Below are positions 36,851 to 50,100 of a DNA stretch of 64,000 nt, in pieces (the first letter of the stretch is position 1; the number at the start of each line of letters is the position of its first letter). Location of the stretch: positions 77,819,212 through 77,883,211 of the forward strand of contig JAVMKO010000009.1 in the NCBI GenBank assembly GCA_032164245.1, in the 5' to 3' direction. The stretch is from Sternotherus odoratus (taxonomy: Eukaryota > Chordata > Testudines > Kinosternidae). The position numbers were made by a program, and so were the translations under genes. Under the pieces are notes generated by a model. It saw nothing but the letters and a program-made list of their open reading frames with translations, ran no database searches and was not told the DNA's origin.

Positions 36851-39718
36851 GGCTAGTTCCTGCATAATCCCTCATTCAATGCTGGGTTCACAGGTTCTAG
36901 AGCGGGGTGTTTTTATTTTGTTCAGTTTTACAAGAGATCTTATCATGGTAGTGCAAATGTGTAGAATATAATTAGGTCTAGCCATAGAGTAAGCCCTTCT
37001 GATGAAATGCATATTTTCTCCCAAGGACCTAACATCCAGTACTGCCGGATTTTTGCTATGAAGGATGTTATGTGCCACAAATTGAAAGAGGCACCATTAT
37101 TAGGCACAAAGTAGTAGGTTAAAAAGTTCACCAGCAGGACTTTTTTTTTTTAAAATGATGTGCCAGGTGAATTTATCAAAGAGGTAATTAATAAACAAAT
37201 AGAAATGGACTGGAAAAGACCCAGAGTGTGTCTCCTAAGTAACAATATTGCAGTGTGTAACATCTGGACTGGTTTAAATGTGTAACACTGCCTTCACCTC
37301 GATGGGGTGTCTAATCCTGATCAAGAGTTGAGGATTATGTTGTTCTCTAATGGCTGGCCTGCAGAGGGTATAAATCCTGATACAAAATGGAGACATTTCC
37401 TTCAAGTAATAGGGACCTGTGCATTTAGTGCTCAAGGCGCAGTGAGTATTCTCCCCATTCTTTGGATCAAGCAAAAGGGAACATGAGCGGTGACAGATTA
37501 TGGAAGTCTGGGCTAGGTTCTACTCTCTGTTACATCACTGTAAACCTAGAATGACATCTCAGTGTCTGGAAGTTTTGTTCCAGATACAAAATGGAGGTCA
37601 GCATTTTGGAATTAACAAGAGTTGTTCTCAGCCCTTCACAGGGTCAGACTGTAATCCTTAACCAAGCACAAGTAGAAACAGCAGCAAAGGAAAGCCAGAC
37701 AAAAGATGAGAAAAGTGACTTGCATAGGCATAAAAATGTTCTTGTTCAGCTCTATGTTTTACAAGATGCACAAAGTTTCCACTCTTAATACAGTCACTTT
37801 CATGGACACTGAATTCACTTTTCCCTTAGAGAGTGCACTTACGGCCAAATCAGTCTTACTGAAGGACACTTCTATTGAGTAAGAGAACACCTGCATTTTA
37901 AGTATTGAGATGTTTAAAGATGAAATCTAGTGGAATCTTTGGAAGCATGTAGACTCCCTTCAGTGAGAGTTATCTGGATTTTCAGGGATCTAAAAACCTT
38001 TGGAAATCTGGCCCTGGATGAAAAACTGCCTAAAGAATTTGACCCTTGAGTTTCAAGTATACATTTTTTGAAAGCTTCAATACAAGGATCCTGATGCCTG
38101 CTGGTACAGGCTCCAGATACACTCAGGAAACTGTGCTCAGCAGTGGAGTAGAAGATAGCCATTCCATGTCAATCCCTCAGCCCCCAAAGCCACCAAAAGT
38201 CCACTCCAGGGCAAAAGTCACAGAGCATTCTGGAGCAAGGGTCATCATAATTATATACATCTATGCTTTGACCAGGCAACACCTTGTAGAAATTTGTAGA
38301 AGTCTCTTCATATTGTTCCCGAATTTGACTCATGTTTCTTCCTAATAGGAGGTCCAGGTTAACCTCTAATCCTCCCCAATGTGTTTATTATAGAAACTCC
38401 AATTCAACCTTAACTGCAATGACCACATCGTACAATGCAGTTTTGCAGATTGATAGGCATTTGTGCAAATGGCTTAAAAACAGAGCCGTTAAAGTAAGCT
38501 TCTAACAGGGTATGAATGTGTCATCACACCCTATAGCAAGCAATTTCATATAAAATATTATGTGGTATAGAATTACAATACAAAGTATGGGGGGGGGAAC
38601 ATAAGTGTGATATTAGTGTAATACTGATGATGCCTTACACTCAGCAGGCTAGAATATTTTTCAAATCTGAGGAGCCCTAAGAGAAAGATGAAAGATAAAG
38701 ATGGACTGACATCTTATTATCCACATTTGTCTTTGGTTTGCAAATATTACGTGGACGTTCTCAAATCCACCGAGTTATTTCAACCAGAAAAGCTGCTGCA
38801 TGAAACAACAGACATGTCAACCACAACGAAGCTTTATATTCAACCTCCTAGGCTGCAGGCTTTTCATTATCCGAGCGTTCATATTGCTGTGTGCATTATA
38901 CAGCTAACAATGCAATATACAAAAAGGACAAAATGTCAGCCCCCAATGGAAATGAACTCACCACCTTTTGCTAGAGTTCAGCATTCGACAATCAGCCCTC
39001 ACTTAATTTAAATGTGAGCGTGTTAGATCATCAGTCTATTATTCCTCCAGCTTTTTATAATGATATCTAACATTGGCCAGACATTGCACACCTGGCTGAA
39101 AATGTTTCTTTTTAAACAATGCAAGAACTAACCAATGTGCAAACCTAATAATTAAATTACATTTAGCCGCTGGCCATTGTTATTCTGTACTGCTCTCCCA
39201 CTGAGGGAGCTACAGTGATCCGATTTAAGCAGCAATCTAGCAGAACACTTTTCATTGCCTGTGATTGTTGTGCAGAGTAAATTGGCTCACATCAGATTTG
39301 ACTCTAATTTGGGTTTTAGAACAGTTAATTTGAACTTAAGCACCTATGGAAACGTCGTTAACAGAAGGTTCTGCATTGGAATTCTCCCTGTAGTTACGCT
39401 GTTTAAAACGCACGTAGCAATGATAGCTCCTTATGTGCGGTATATGCTTTCCAACATGCCACTTTGAATATTGTGGGTGTTGGAATAGTTGTTAAAAACA
39501 ACTTATCAGATATTTAACAGACAACGTCAAAGGAAAAGACCGTTGTTGCACATGTCGGTTTCTGCTACATAAATGCCAAGAGGAAGCGGCGTTACTTTTT
39601 ATAGCAGAAGACATTTCTTCTGTGACAGTGTTGATTTCTATTATAGATCAAGATTAAACTTTTATTGTTCATTTTCTCTGATGAAGGCTGATTCAGCAAA
39701 GTGATATTTACTCATTGA
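36851..39718. other. Unique intron sequence, nothing recognised
   Basis: No gene or named repeat; a G-run lies near 38.59 kb. Confidence 0.5.
39040..39260. promoter_or_regulatory. Candidate conserved non-coding stretch
   Basis: Repeat-free, with AATAATTAAATTACATTTAG and several CATTGTT/CCATTGTTATTC (SOX-like) words. Texture only. Confidence 0.25.
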
Positions 39719-39787
39719 GGGTCAAATTCTGCGCATTCTGAAGTCATTGGGGGCTGTATAAAAGCATCCAAAGGCAGAATTTGGTTC
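39719..39787. repeat. Near-palindrome, GGTCAAATTCTGC type
   Basis: GGGTCAAATTCTGCGCATTC pairs with AAGGCAGAATTTGGTTCACC; TGAAGTCATTGGGGG is central. Confidence 0.6.
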
Positions 39788-39820
39788 ACCACCACCATTA
39801 TCCACCTGGTATATTAATTA

Positions 39821-40021
39821 CAGGCATGTTGCGTCTTAGGCGCATTTAACATGCGCGATTTCCACTTTACGCGGTCGGCAAAAAAAAGGGGGTGAGGAAA
39901 TAAAAACGTAAAAACTTCCGTAGTCGCCCGCCATTGAACTAATTGAGTTTCGGCTATACGCGGTTTCCGCTTTATGCGTTAACTGGGGAATGGAATGCTC
40001 GCGCAAGAGGCGACATGCCTG
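39821..40021. mobile_element. TA-flanked MITE with CAGGCATGT ends
   Basis: 201 bp. The left end CAGGCATGTTGCGTCTTAGG and the inverted right end CAGGCATGTCGCCTCTTGCG match at most positions, with TA on both sides. The interior has two TTTCCRCTTTAYGCGGT-like stretches. Mariner/pogo-type non-autonomous element. Confidence 0.8.
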
Positions 40022-40749
40022 TATATGAATATACTACGTTTTTGTATTATTGGCTCATTAGTTCATGTAAAAGAATATTGCTAGATCAATTTCAGTGTAT
40101 TTTCAGCCAATCAGCAGAACAGAATCCATTGGATTTCAACTGTAATTTTTGTTTTGTTTTTATTAAACATATTAGGTGTTTTGTAGTCCGATCAGCTGTC
40201 ACAATTCACAATATTTCTATACATCAATAATGACTATACCACTTATAACAGTACAAATAGAAGATACGGTGTCACTTTTTGCTCTGACAGGGAAGGCAGT
40301 TGATTTTACTCTACCAGAAATCAAGTACATTATCCATATCAAATCATCACATCAACAATCTATGTCAGTTGCTACATTGAAACTACAGACATGCTCAAGG
40401 ACGAAATATGGGGGAAAACCTGTTTTCTTAATATTTAACGAGAACAACTGTTTTTAATGAAGACAAGACAACAGAAATCAGGTTTCTACTTGGCGATGCT
40501 GCCTAGATAAGACAACTTAAAATTAACTCCACATGGCTCAATAAGAAGTAGAGGTGAGTGGTCAAAAAAAAGGAACCTTCCAAGAAATTGGTAACTAACC
40601 AAAAGTCGGCTACTGTTTCTGGTCAAGGATGGGGCAGATACACCTTGACTATGCAGGATATGGAGGGAACCATCTGCAAGAATAATTTCTAAAAGTTATG
40701 GGTTTGAGCGGTATAATGCATGGATGGGAATACATTATACGAGTCGCTT

Positions 40750-40835
40750 GATCTGATTCTCAGCTGACATAAATCAGTGTAACACCTTTGACATCAGTGG
40801 AGATGTGCCAATTTATATCAGTTAAGGATCTAGTC
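40750..40835. repeat. Near-palindrome, GACATAAATCAG type
   Basis: GATCTGATTCTCAGCTGACA pairs with TATCAGTTAAGGATCTAGTC; TTTGACATCAGTGGAG is central. Confidence 0.6.
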
Positions 40836-41574
40836 TGTATTCGTAAAAGAAAATCTAGTTTACAGCAGATGACATCCAGAGAAGCACCACTGACTTTAAC
40901 AGAGTTAGACCAGATATAGAACATTGTAACTTAGAGCTGAAGAGATATTTTTTTAACCTGCTAATGATTCCAGAATCTAGATCCACCAAGTTTTTCTTTT
41001 TAAGAGAATGAAGAGGCAGTTTCAAAATTTGCCAAGTTATACTTCAACAACTCGGAGCAGAAATTGGTCCAAGAAATACACACTAGAGCACAATTCACGA
41101 AAAGTTGTCTGCTTGCCATTTTTTATCTTGTGCTGAACAATGAGCATACTATTAGGATTAAATGTATTTCAAAATATTTAACATAGAAATGCTAATATTT
41201 TTATTTTGCAATTAAAATGTGTTCTTTACAATTTCTCCATATACTCATTCTTCCCCCCAGACATAAGTAACATGTAGACAGATACATTGGTTATTTATGA
41301 CCCCTGTGACAGTTAATGTGGCATATGTGCCTACAATGTTTGACAGATAACATGAGTTATTTACAGTAGCAGGGTTTATTATGTATGAAGATTGAAGCAG
41401 CTATAGTATTTGTAAAGTTCTCAATTTATTTTCCCTAGAGCTTGTTACAGTGAGGATTGTGGTGTTTTAAAGCACCGCACATGATGATAGTGCAAATACT
41501 AGTTCTAATCCAGTCAATATTGAATCTTCATCTGCGTTAATTCCAGAACTCTTCGTGGCTATTTTATTTGCATA

Positions 41575-41646
41575 GGACTTGATCCAAAGGGCACTGAAGT
41601 TAATGCTTGGCTCTCTGTTGACTTCAATCAGTTCAGGATTAGGCCC
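41575..41646. repeat. Near-palindrome, CTTGATCCAAAG type
   Basis: GGACTTGATCCAAAGGGCAC pairs with a TCAGTTCAGGATTAGGCCC arm; two units, ACTGAAGTTAATG and TTGACTTCAAT, face each other. Confidence 0.65.
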
Positions 41647-42182
41647 ATAAAAAAGAAGAGAAATGTTCTGAAGAACAATCAGTTTCTAACTCACTCTGTT
41701 TGTTTGGGAGAGGAGGGAATGAATCCAGAAAAGTGGTGACATTTATTTATTCATCTTAACTTTAATTACAGACGGCCAAATCCCTATGTCCCATTGAAAT
41801 CAGTGGCAAAAATTCCATTGAGTTTAGCAGGATTACAATTTGATTGAAATGGAGAAAAAGCACTGATTTTCATTTTAATAAAGAAACTCAACTGTTGGAA
41901 TACTGGATCTTTAAATGATTAGTTATAGCTACATATTTGGTTTTAAGTAGAGATCTGTATGAAATGTGTTTTCAAAAAGTCTCTCTACTCCATTTTTTCA
42001 TTCTTTGCATTTGGATGGTACAGTACGTTCTGTCAAAGTGCTGTGGACAATGTCATTTGTAATTACTATTGATTAGTATCTTGGGGTTAAACCGGGTGTT
42101 TGTGAATCGAAGTACTTGAGTAAGCATGTTATGCAAGCTTGCTCTAGCTTTAAGAGTAATCCATGAGGTTTCCATAATAGTA

Positions 42183-42484
42183 CAGTAGACTCTCGATTAT
42201 CCAGGACTGGATTAACCAGGATGTGGATTAACCAGGATGTCAAAAAAAAAAAATACGCGCAACTCATAGGGCCAGCTCTGGCTTTGCTGCCGCCCCAAGC
42301 AGACATAAAAAAAACCCCACTAGGGTGCTGGGCAGCCAGAGAACCAACACCTTCTCCCCCCCGCACAGGGTGGCTGGTGAACCAACCCCCTCTCCCCATA
42401 TTTCCTATGGATGGTGATTATCCGGGATTTTATTAACCAGAATTAATATTTTTCCTATCATCCTGGATAATCGAGAGTCTACTG
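42183..42484. mobile_element. TA-flanked mariner/pogo-type MITE, second copy
   Basis: 302 bp with termini CAGTAGACTCTCGATTATCC and GGATAATCGAGAGTCTACTG, a perfect 20 bp inverted repeat, flanked by TA. The interior resembles the copy at 55986 closely, including a repeated ATTAACCAGGATGTGGATTA-like section and a GC-rich centre. Non-autonomous. Confidence 0.88.
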
Positions 42485-43123
42485 TACATTCAAATGACAA
42501 CTTTAAAAAAAATTCAAGGACATTTTCCCAATGAACCTGGACTCCGGAGACCACCAAAGTCCAGACATTAGATTTGTGTTCATATTCTGGTTAATTTAAG
42601 GTGGCTTTTATATACGTGTGTTTATTTGTATAAGTAATGACTAAATATGGTGTGTGTTTATTTTTTATTTTATTTTTATTTAATATTTATGTTATACGCA
42701 CATGTATCTTAATTGTCAGGGCCTCAAAACCTTTCCAGATCTTGTAGGCTGTCCATAAGGTCTTCTCTTCTTGGTTTGTTCAAGAATGGAAACAATAGCT
42801 CCAAATATCCACTATGTCCTCTGACCTACATGTTGCATGATGATGTTCAATCAATAAGTAGTAATGTCTTGTTACAAGGATGCAACATTTCAATAATACA
42901 TACGCAAAACCCTACCATCAGCATTGCAACAGTGCAAGAAAAAACGACATCAGGAGAACCACAAATATCAGCAGTTGGGATTATTTTTAAATTCTTAACT
43001 TTTCTTATATGGAAGCTTTTCCACCAAGTCTCATTAACCCCTAACATAAACAGTCCCCACTCCTCATCCAACAGATGGTAGCATATTCTACTCTGTGTGT
43101 ATATGCACGTGCCAGCTAGCCTG

Positions 43124-43714
43124 TGTGGCAAAGCTTTGGCCTTCTCCCTGTGGGTACTGCACTTCCAGGTGGTTTGTGCTAGCCTCAGAGGCTCACTGTG
43201 ATTAGTTAGGGGAGGTAGAAAGGGGGGGAGCCCGGGCCCACCCTCTACTCCGGGCTCCAGCCCAGCGACCCTAATAGTATCAGCTAAGATGGCTGACCTT
43301 TTAGGCACCAAAAACAATACAATTCCCTGGGCTACTTCCCCACAGCAGTCCCCTGCTTCTTCAAACTTCTCTTCACCTTTACCTCAAGTCTCCTTCCGTG
43401 CGTATGATATGTTGTCTACCACTCAGTCTCACTAATAGCACAACCTCCTCTCACAGCTCCTGACATCCACACCCACCTGACTAAGTAGGAGGGTTTTTAA
43501 CTGGTTTCAGCCAGTCCCTGATTGGCTTCAGGTGTCCCAATCAGGCTAGCTATTTCCACTACCTTCTAGAATCTTCTTAATTGGCCTTAGGTGTCTTGAT
43601 TGGCCTGGAGTACCCTTTGTTTGGCTATCCAGGGAACAGAGACCTGCACATCCTGAGGCTGATATACCTGCCTTCCAGCACTCTCCTATACCCTTCTGGT
43701 CTGACTCCATCACA
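43124..43714 (+). mobile_element. Solo LTR, same family as at 26.4 kb
   Basis: 591 bp, starting TGTGGCAAAGC and ending CCATCACA, with a 4 bp direct repeat CCTG on both sides (43120-43123 and 43715-43718). The 3' half matches the 26.4 kb insertion in order and orientation, including a region rich in GATTGG/AGGTGTC units. No internal retroviral genes, so a recombined solo LTR is the simplest reading. Confidence 0.65.
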
Positions 43715-43853
43715 CCTGCTACCGAAGCCTGCCTAGCCGTAGACTTTTGGATTGTTTCTCAGACAACAAGAATTGACTTTAAAACCTCAGGATTTTCTGT
43801 AGGATGTCAACTGTGGCTGGTACTGGCATCATGGTCACAGGCAATCCAACTGA

Positions 43854-44154
43854 GCCCTGGTCTACACTGGGGTAGGGGTGGGGAGAATCGACCTAAGATA
43901 CACAACTTCTGCTACAAAAATAGCATAACTGAAGTTGACATACTTAGATCGACTTACTGCAGCGTCTTAACGGCGGTGAGTCAACTGCTGCTGCTCCCCC
44001 GTCGACTCCTCCTGCGCCTATCACAGTGGTGGAGTACCAGAGTCGATAGGAGAGTGCTCAGGGATAGATATATCACTAGATGAGACGCAATAAATCGACC
44101 CCCGATAGATCGATCGCTACCGTCCAATCCGGCGGGTAATGTAGACATACCCTA
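43854..44154. mobile_element. Full-length GTCTACAC-ended MITE
   Basis: About 300 bp with left CCCTGGTCTACACTGGGG and right GGTAATGTAGACATACCC as inverted ends. The interior has AATCGACCTAAGATACACAA, CTGCTGCTCCCCC and AATAAATCGACCCCCGATAG. No coding capacity. Lies just 3' of the 43.1 kb LTR. Confidence 0.8.
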
Positions 44155-47100
44155 AGTAAATTGTGTAGGATGGAACAGAAGAGGAAGAAGTCATATCCAA
44201 CATCGGTAGATGAATACGGTCTGATTTAAACATGATTTAAAATAATAATGTAATTGATGTCATTTTCCTCCTAAAAAGTACAAACAATCTTGGGGGGCCA
44301 CTGGTTGTGCTCCTTGAAAATAAGGTACAGAGTAGTAATATAACATAAATGATAACTGTGACCTATTTCCTGGATATGATCAATACAGATTGAGTTCTGA
44401 TGTCTTAGACCTGTACTCAAGTCATTGAGATTTTGCCCCCGTGACACAGCATAGTCAGAATTCAGTAGTAATGAGGAAACCTCTGGGATCGAGCTTGGCT
44501 AAATACCTAAAAGCTTGGTTGCTTATCCAAGGTCTACATTGAATCTGGAATCCCAAGGTCCACAAAAACTAGGATGGGAATCTTATGACAACAGGCTGCC
44601 TCACAAGATTTTCCATACTTACTGCTAAGGGCTTCAAGCACATTGTGCTGTAGAATATTAATACAAGCAAAAACAAACCATTAGCAATAATATATTACCA
44701 TATATTCAATATGTCAAAATATATTCAAAACTGTAGCAAGTAATTTTCTTGATGACATCCAGATTCAGTTAGATCTTAATACTATGTATTTACAAAAGCA
44801 GCTTTTGCACATTTTAATTTCTTCCCATCTAAGTGTAACATTTACCACTGTCTGTTTCTGCTATGCTCTACTCCGGCCTCTGGTCCAAAATAAGTCCTGC
44901 TAGTTTGATCGTTTCGAACCTAGTTTTGCAACCTCTATTCAGGTTGAATAATAACTTACTCCTCATTTTGTATCAAGAGGACTACTCGAGGAGCAATATC
45001 AGTGTCGGTAATGGTGGTATAATCTGTCCTTCAAACAGCTACCGCCAATTCTAATCTGGTTGTATTTTACAGATCGCTTCTTCACCAATAGGGATGTACC
45101 GTTGTTCTTTTCCAAACTTGCATTATTCCATACGCAAAGTATTTTGGATCAGATGTTTTTATGTTTTTAGAAAACAAGCAAAAAATAATTTATCACTGCA
45201 TGAAAGAAAAAACGATAACAGCAATTATGTTTAAGTACAAGTTGACTAGGATTTAAAAAGACTTTCTTATATTCTTAGGTAGAGGCTATATAAACCCAGT
45301 TCTGCTTCTATTCCATACACAGTAAGTAGCTATTCAGCTGGGATGGAATATCAATATAAATAATGTATAGATAGAAAAATTCATCCACTGGCATAGGCAA
45401 TGGGGTATCTCCAATATTTACTGTCAATTCACTGCCTGTTGGTTATCTTTTCATGGGGCCATTTTTATAGGTGCATTAGCCTGACTCCTAGAGAAAGAAC
45501 TTCTTGGGAGAATTTAAGGAGAATTTTGCATTATGAAAGATTTGAAGCTCAAGGCTCTAAATGAATGTTCAGTAACAGATGAAGAGGTTCATCCTGACAT
45601 GAGCAATTACAGAACTTTACATGCTGACTTTAAAAAACATTTTTTCATGATTGGCTGGGAACACATTCATCACAAAATGCTACACACATGTGAGGCTATG
45701 AATGACACTGGGAGACGCATGCATTGCATCAAGGGATAGGGCAGTATCCAGTGCTATGGAAGCTAACAAAGACTCCCGTTGACTTCCACAGGACCTGGGT
45801 TGTGCCCTAAATTCCCTCAACAAAGAGCCCAATCTTGCAAAGAGTTCCACCTGTGGACTCCTGTGTGGAATCCTATTGAGGTCAATGGTTCTGTGTGCAA
45901 GAGAAGCTCTTTGTTGGCTTGAAATGTTTACATCTGGCCATTTTTGAGTCATTATCTATTAAATAAGATTCCAGGATCATCACTCTAGGTGTCACTTTGA
46001 AACTCAGAATGTCTGTTGAGTCCATGTAAAGTGAGGGAAACAAGCATGGCCGAGAGCTCTTTTTGTTCAGAATATCACCACATTCAATCATCACTGGACC
46101 TCGGGTCTGTTACCATCCCATATTTAAGTTGCCAGCCATTTTCCAATTACACCTATGTGACAGCGCGGGCCTTCAGCTAAGGTAAGTTATATATCTATGC
46201 CATGCCAAGAGACCTAGACCATTGTGCTATCAAAGGTACCTCAGCCAATCACTATATGTATTCTACACCTAATTTGCATGCGAAGTGTCCAACTGCCACT
46301 GTATGGGCTTTCAGCTATTAGTATGGCAAACAAAATGGTTGCTTGAATAACTTCTTTGATAAAAAATAATCCCGTACCTCGCTGTGGGTCACAGTTTCAG
46401 GGCATAGGTATGTGTGTGGGTTGGGGTACAATCTCTCTTTTCTCCTGATACCACTTACAATACGAAGTTTCACCCCAGAAGGAAACTGTTTGAGAAAGCT
46501 ACAAACAGCTGAAAAGAAGAGTTCAGAATAGGCACCAGCACAAACAATATATTCTTAGTGGAGTCCCATTCTACAGTGCTTGAAATCCAAGGGAAAGGGG
46601 AGTGGAGAATGCTCAGCACCTCACCGGACACATATAGGTCCTGACCCAAGTCATATAGCCCTTATTGAGAGAAAGCTCTTATTAGCATAAAGGGGAAGCA
46701 CTGAATCCAGGAGACAGTCTGAGAGTCACCGAGGTTTTTTAAGCTTAAAGTGGGTGTCTTTTCTTAAGTGCGTGTGTGAGTTTTAAAAATTAAATTCCAT
46801 ATTAAGGAAAATAGCAATCTCCACATTTATATTTAAAATGTAGGCAAATGTGCATGGGAGCCTGGAAATTTACAAACAGCAGAAATAATTGCCTGCTTGT
46901 CTGTGTGGATTTAAGTGTCACAGCTTGCAGTTCAATGAAATATAACCCCATGAGTTTACACATCTGGGGAACATAACGATGTGAAATTATTTTGAGGAAG
47001 CATGTAAGGAGAAACAGCATGTACTGTTCTAACTAAAATATGTTTAGCCTGGCAATATTAAGGGGGACTGAAGCTTACACTTAGCATCACGGCCTTCTCG

Positions 47101-50100
47101 GCTCTCTGGGATGTTTACAGATCCAGGTGGAGGAAAAAGTCCATTCGTCTGGAAAGTGATTGCGTCTGCATTTACTTTTCTCCCTCCCTCCACCCGATTC
47201 TTTTTCACATAGGACAAATTAAAGAGGCAAATTTAAAATCAACATCAGTCCATTTCCTAATCCCTGCCCTCAGAACATGGGGCGAACCACTCCCTTGTCG
47301 TCCTGTGGAAAACCCCACAAGAGGCGCAGCTTGGGGTGAAACTTTCATTGCCATTTCCCTGGTAGTGTTCCTACAAATTCTTCTAATCTGGGGGGCGGTG
47401 GTGGTGGAAGGCATTACCCATCGCTTCACTCCAACCGTCCAAGAAACAGGGGGTCTGACCCTTAAATCCCACAAATGTCACATGGAGGACCCCTTCTACC
47501 AGCACTGAGCCTCCCTGTGCCCTCTTTCGCTCAGAGGCAGCATGGAAACAACGAACGACATAGCCAGGGAATTCAGCACAGGCAGCTGGCTCTGGGACTT
47601 CCTTTAAAAGCATCTCCATGCAAAAGGTAACAATGTCTGGACTATATTAAATGTTGTGCAGACCCCACATAAGCCGCGGGGACACGAGGCAAGATCCTGC
47701 TGTCCATCTAACTCCCACCACAGCTCGCTTCTTCTGCATATTTGCAGAGCTCATTTTAGGGCCTTGAGAATGGTGTGGGATGATGTCACGCTGACCAAAC
47801 CGGACCTTATGGGGGGGTGAGGGGAGATGACCCACGTCCAGAAGGCCCCCACCATATGCAACTTGAGAAGAACAAACAGGCATATTAATCAGAACCTATT
47901 TACATATTAATTCCCTTGGGATCTTCTCCTGTTCTCGCAAATCTCACCATGAGTCGCTGAAACCCAGAGTGCTGCATCAACCAGATGGGAATGAAAAGGC
48001 AAAAGTGCATCTTGGCTATTCATAACAGGAGAGGCGTTTTTTCTAGCTACTAGATATTGCATGACCATGATTTTCAAAGGAGACATTTTAAAACTTCCTT
48101 TTGGCTTCGGACAACACTTTTTTCTCATTTTTTACCCTTTAGCTCTTGCTCTATTGAATGAGAAAGTGGTTTAATGGTTTTGAAAATGGGAAATGGCACA
48201 ATTTTCTCTATCGTGTACTACTTTGGCTTGTTTTATTAAACAGACTTAAAATGCACATTTTATAGTGCTTTACATATTTACATCTACCTATCTAAAACAC
48301 ACAATATTGTAATATATTGTGTTGCAATTAAAAGCCCACAATCAAAATCTGATATTTCTTCACTAATTTATTCCCAAGCCAATATGTATTATAATGTTCC
48401 AAACCGTTGCTAATTAACACATGGAAATATTTTAACATGGATTTTGATTAATTCCATTTAACAGTCTAACCAGTGCTAAAACATATGTGGTGTGTCATTT
48501 CTTTCTTTTGAGGAAGGCATTGGCATTAAATCTTTCAATCTTCTTAAGCACCAAATGCTAATTTCAGGAAGATTAAATAACAGACTGCAGCTAGAGTTTC
48601 CTTTCTTTGCTTCCCAGAAGGTAAAATGAACATATTTATGTGGGAGGAATTTCTTTACTGCACAAGCCAAAATGCAGAAATTAGATTTTTTTTTTCCAAC
48701 ATGGCTAATACACTTGCAATAGCCTGCCAGCTAAAGAACTTTAACCTATATCTGCAGTTCATGGACACTTGCCAAGCTACATATTCAACTTTCTTTCCCT
48801 TAAGTATTCCCATATGATGTCTTCACCTGCAGACCCTAAGTGCTTTTCCATACTTGGATCAGAGACAGCTAGCTAGCTTAATATTGGGGTGACTGTGACT
48901 ATAAAGCTAGAAATACTCATATAAGACTCTTCTCTCATTTTCACACTTTGAAGCTATGTTAGAAGCAAATAATACAGTATGGCCCAAATGGTTTAGAGTG
49001 TGTGCAATTCTGCATGCCTCTGAATGAAGCGTGCCAAATGTGTGACATTCGCAGAGGTACGAACACGTGCAAATATATTTGCACATGAAAATCCCCAATT
49101 TCTACACATTCATCAGGTATGCTACATTCATCTCAGGAGTGCATCTCCTATGCATCTTCTATGCATCTCCCTTTCGTAGCTGGTCCAGGGAAGATGAGAG
49201 ACTACTACAGAAAGTTACTCCTTTAGTGGCAGTAGTAGAAGGTTCATACTTTTAATGCGGAAAGTCATGGGTCAGGCCCCAGTGATGGACTCTTAATGGT
49301 TGTTATTACACATGCAAAAATCTGTGCATGCTTTTTCTCCTGAACGTTAAAGAAAGTACACCTTCTGTGTTCCCAGACTATTTGTAACCTGCAGCCCCAG
49401 TCTGTTTCCTGTGCTTTTCCACAAGGCAAGAAACATAATGTAGGGACAAAATCCCAGAAAATAATGAATGGAAAGGGCAGCAAATATGTACAGTAGTATT
49501 TTTCAAGCCATCTGTGTGTTAGTTTCAAAGGTTTGAGTTAGAAAAAGTAACATTTAACAAGGCACGTGGTGCAATTTTCAGGTTTACGATGCTGCCATTC
49601 CACAAAAGGCCAAATTGCTGACATCAGATCGCTTGTTGTGCTCCCGATACCTTTGGTGAGAAACATGCATGTTCATTTGCGGGCAGAATTTGGGCCAAAG
49701 TAAATGTCTGCATCATTAAAAATATAAACATCTGAAAGACTTGCATCTAAACATGTTTGAAACCTGTTAGGCTTCTATGTCTTGGTTTCAGAACTCACAA
49801 ATATTATGTATTGTTTAAAGCAAGGCCTATTCTACAGAGCAGTCACATTTTGTGCTACGGTCTCAAGTCCATTACACCAGTGCGTGTGGTCCCATAGGAA
49901 CCGCTTGGTCATTTGAGGATCACCTTGACTGGTGTGGGATCCAGACCTGCCCCAGCTACGCCCTCCCTACTCTGATTTGCCCTCTATGCCAGAGGGCGGG
50001 TGAGCAGGTGGTGCAAAGCTGGTTATTCCAACTTTATGTCAGCACCTTGACTACACTAGGCATATCCAGGGAGTAAGGTATTACTCAACATGAACAAGGG

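Noticed and set aside
42847..43317. 156-codon minus-strand open frame
   Set aside because: Runs across the unique sequence / LTR boundary, no domain or conserved motif; chance frame.
47205..47619. Overlapping open frames in a more GC-rich stretch
   Set aside because: Frames on both strands, none with a domain; a worn repeat is more likely than a gene.
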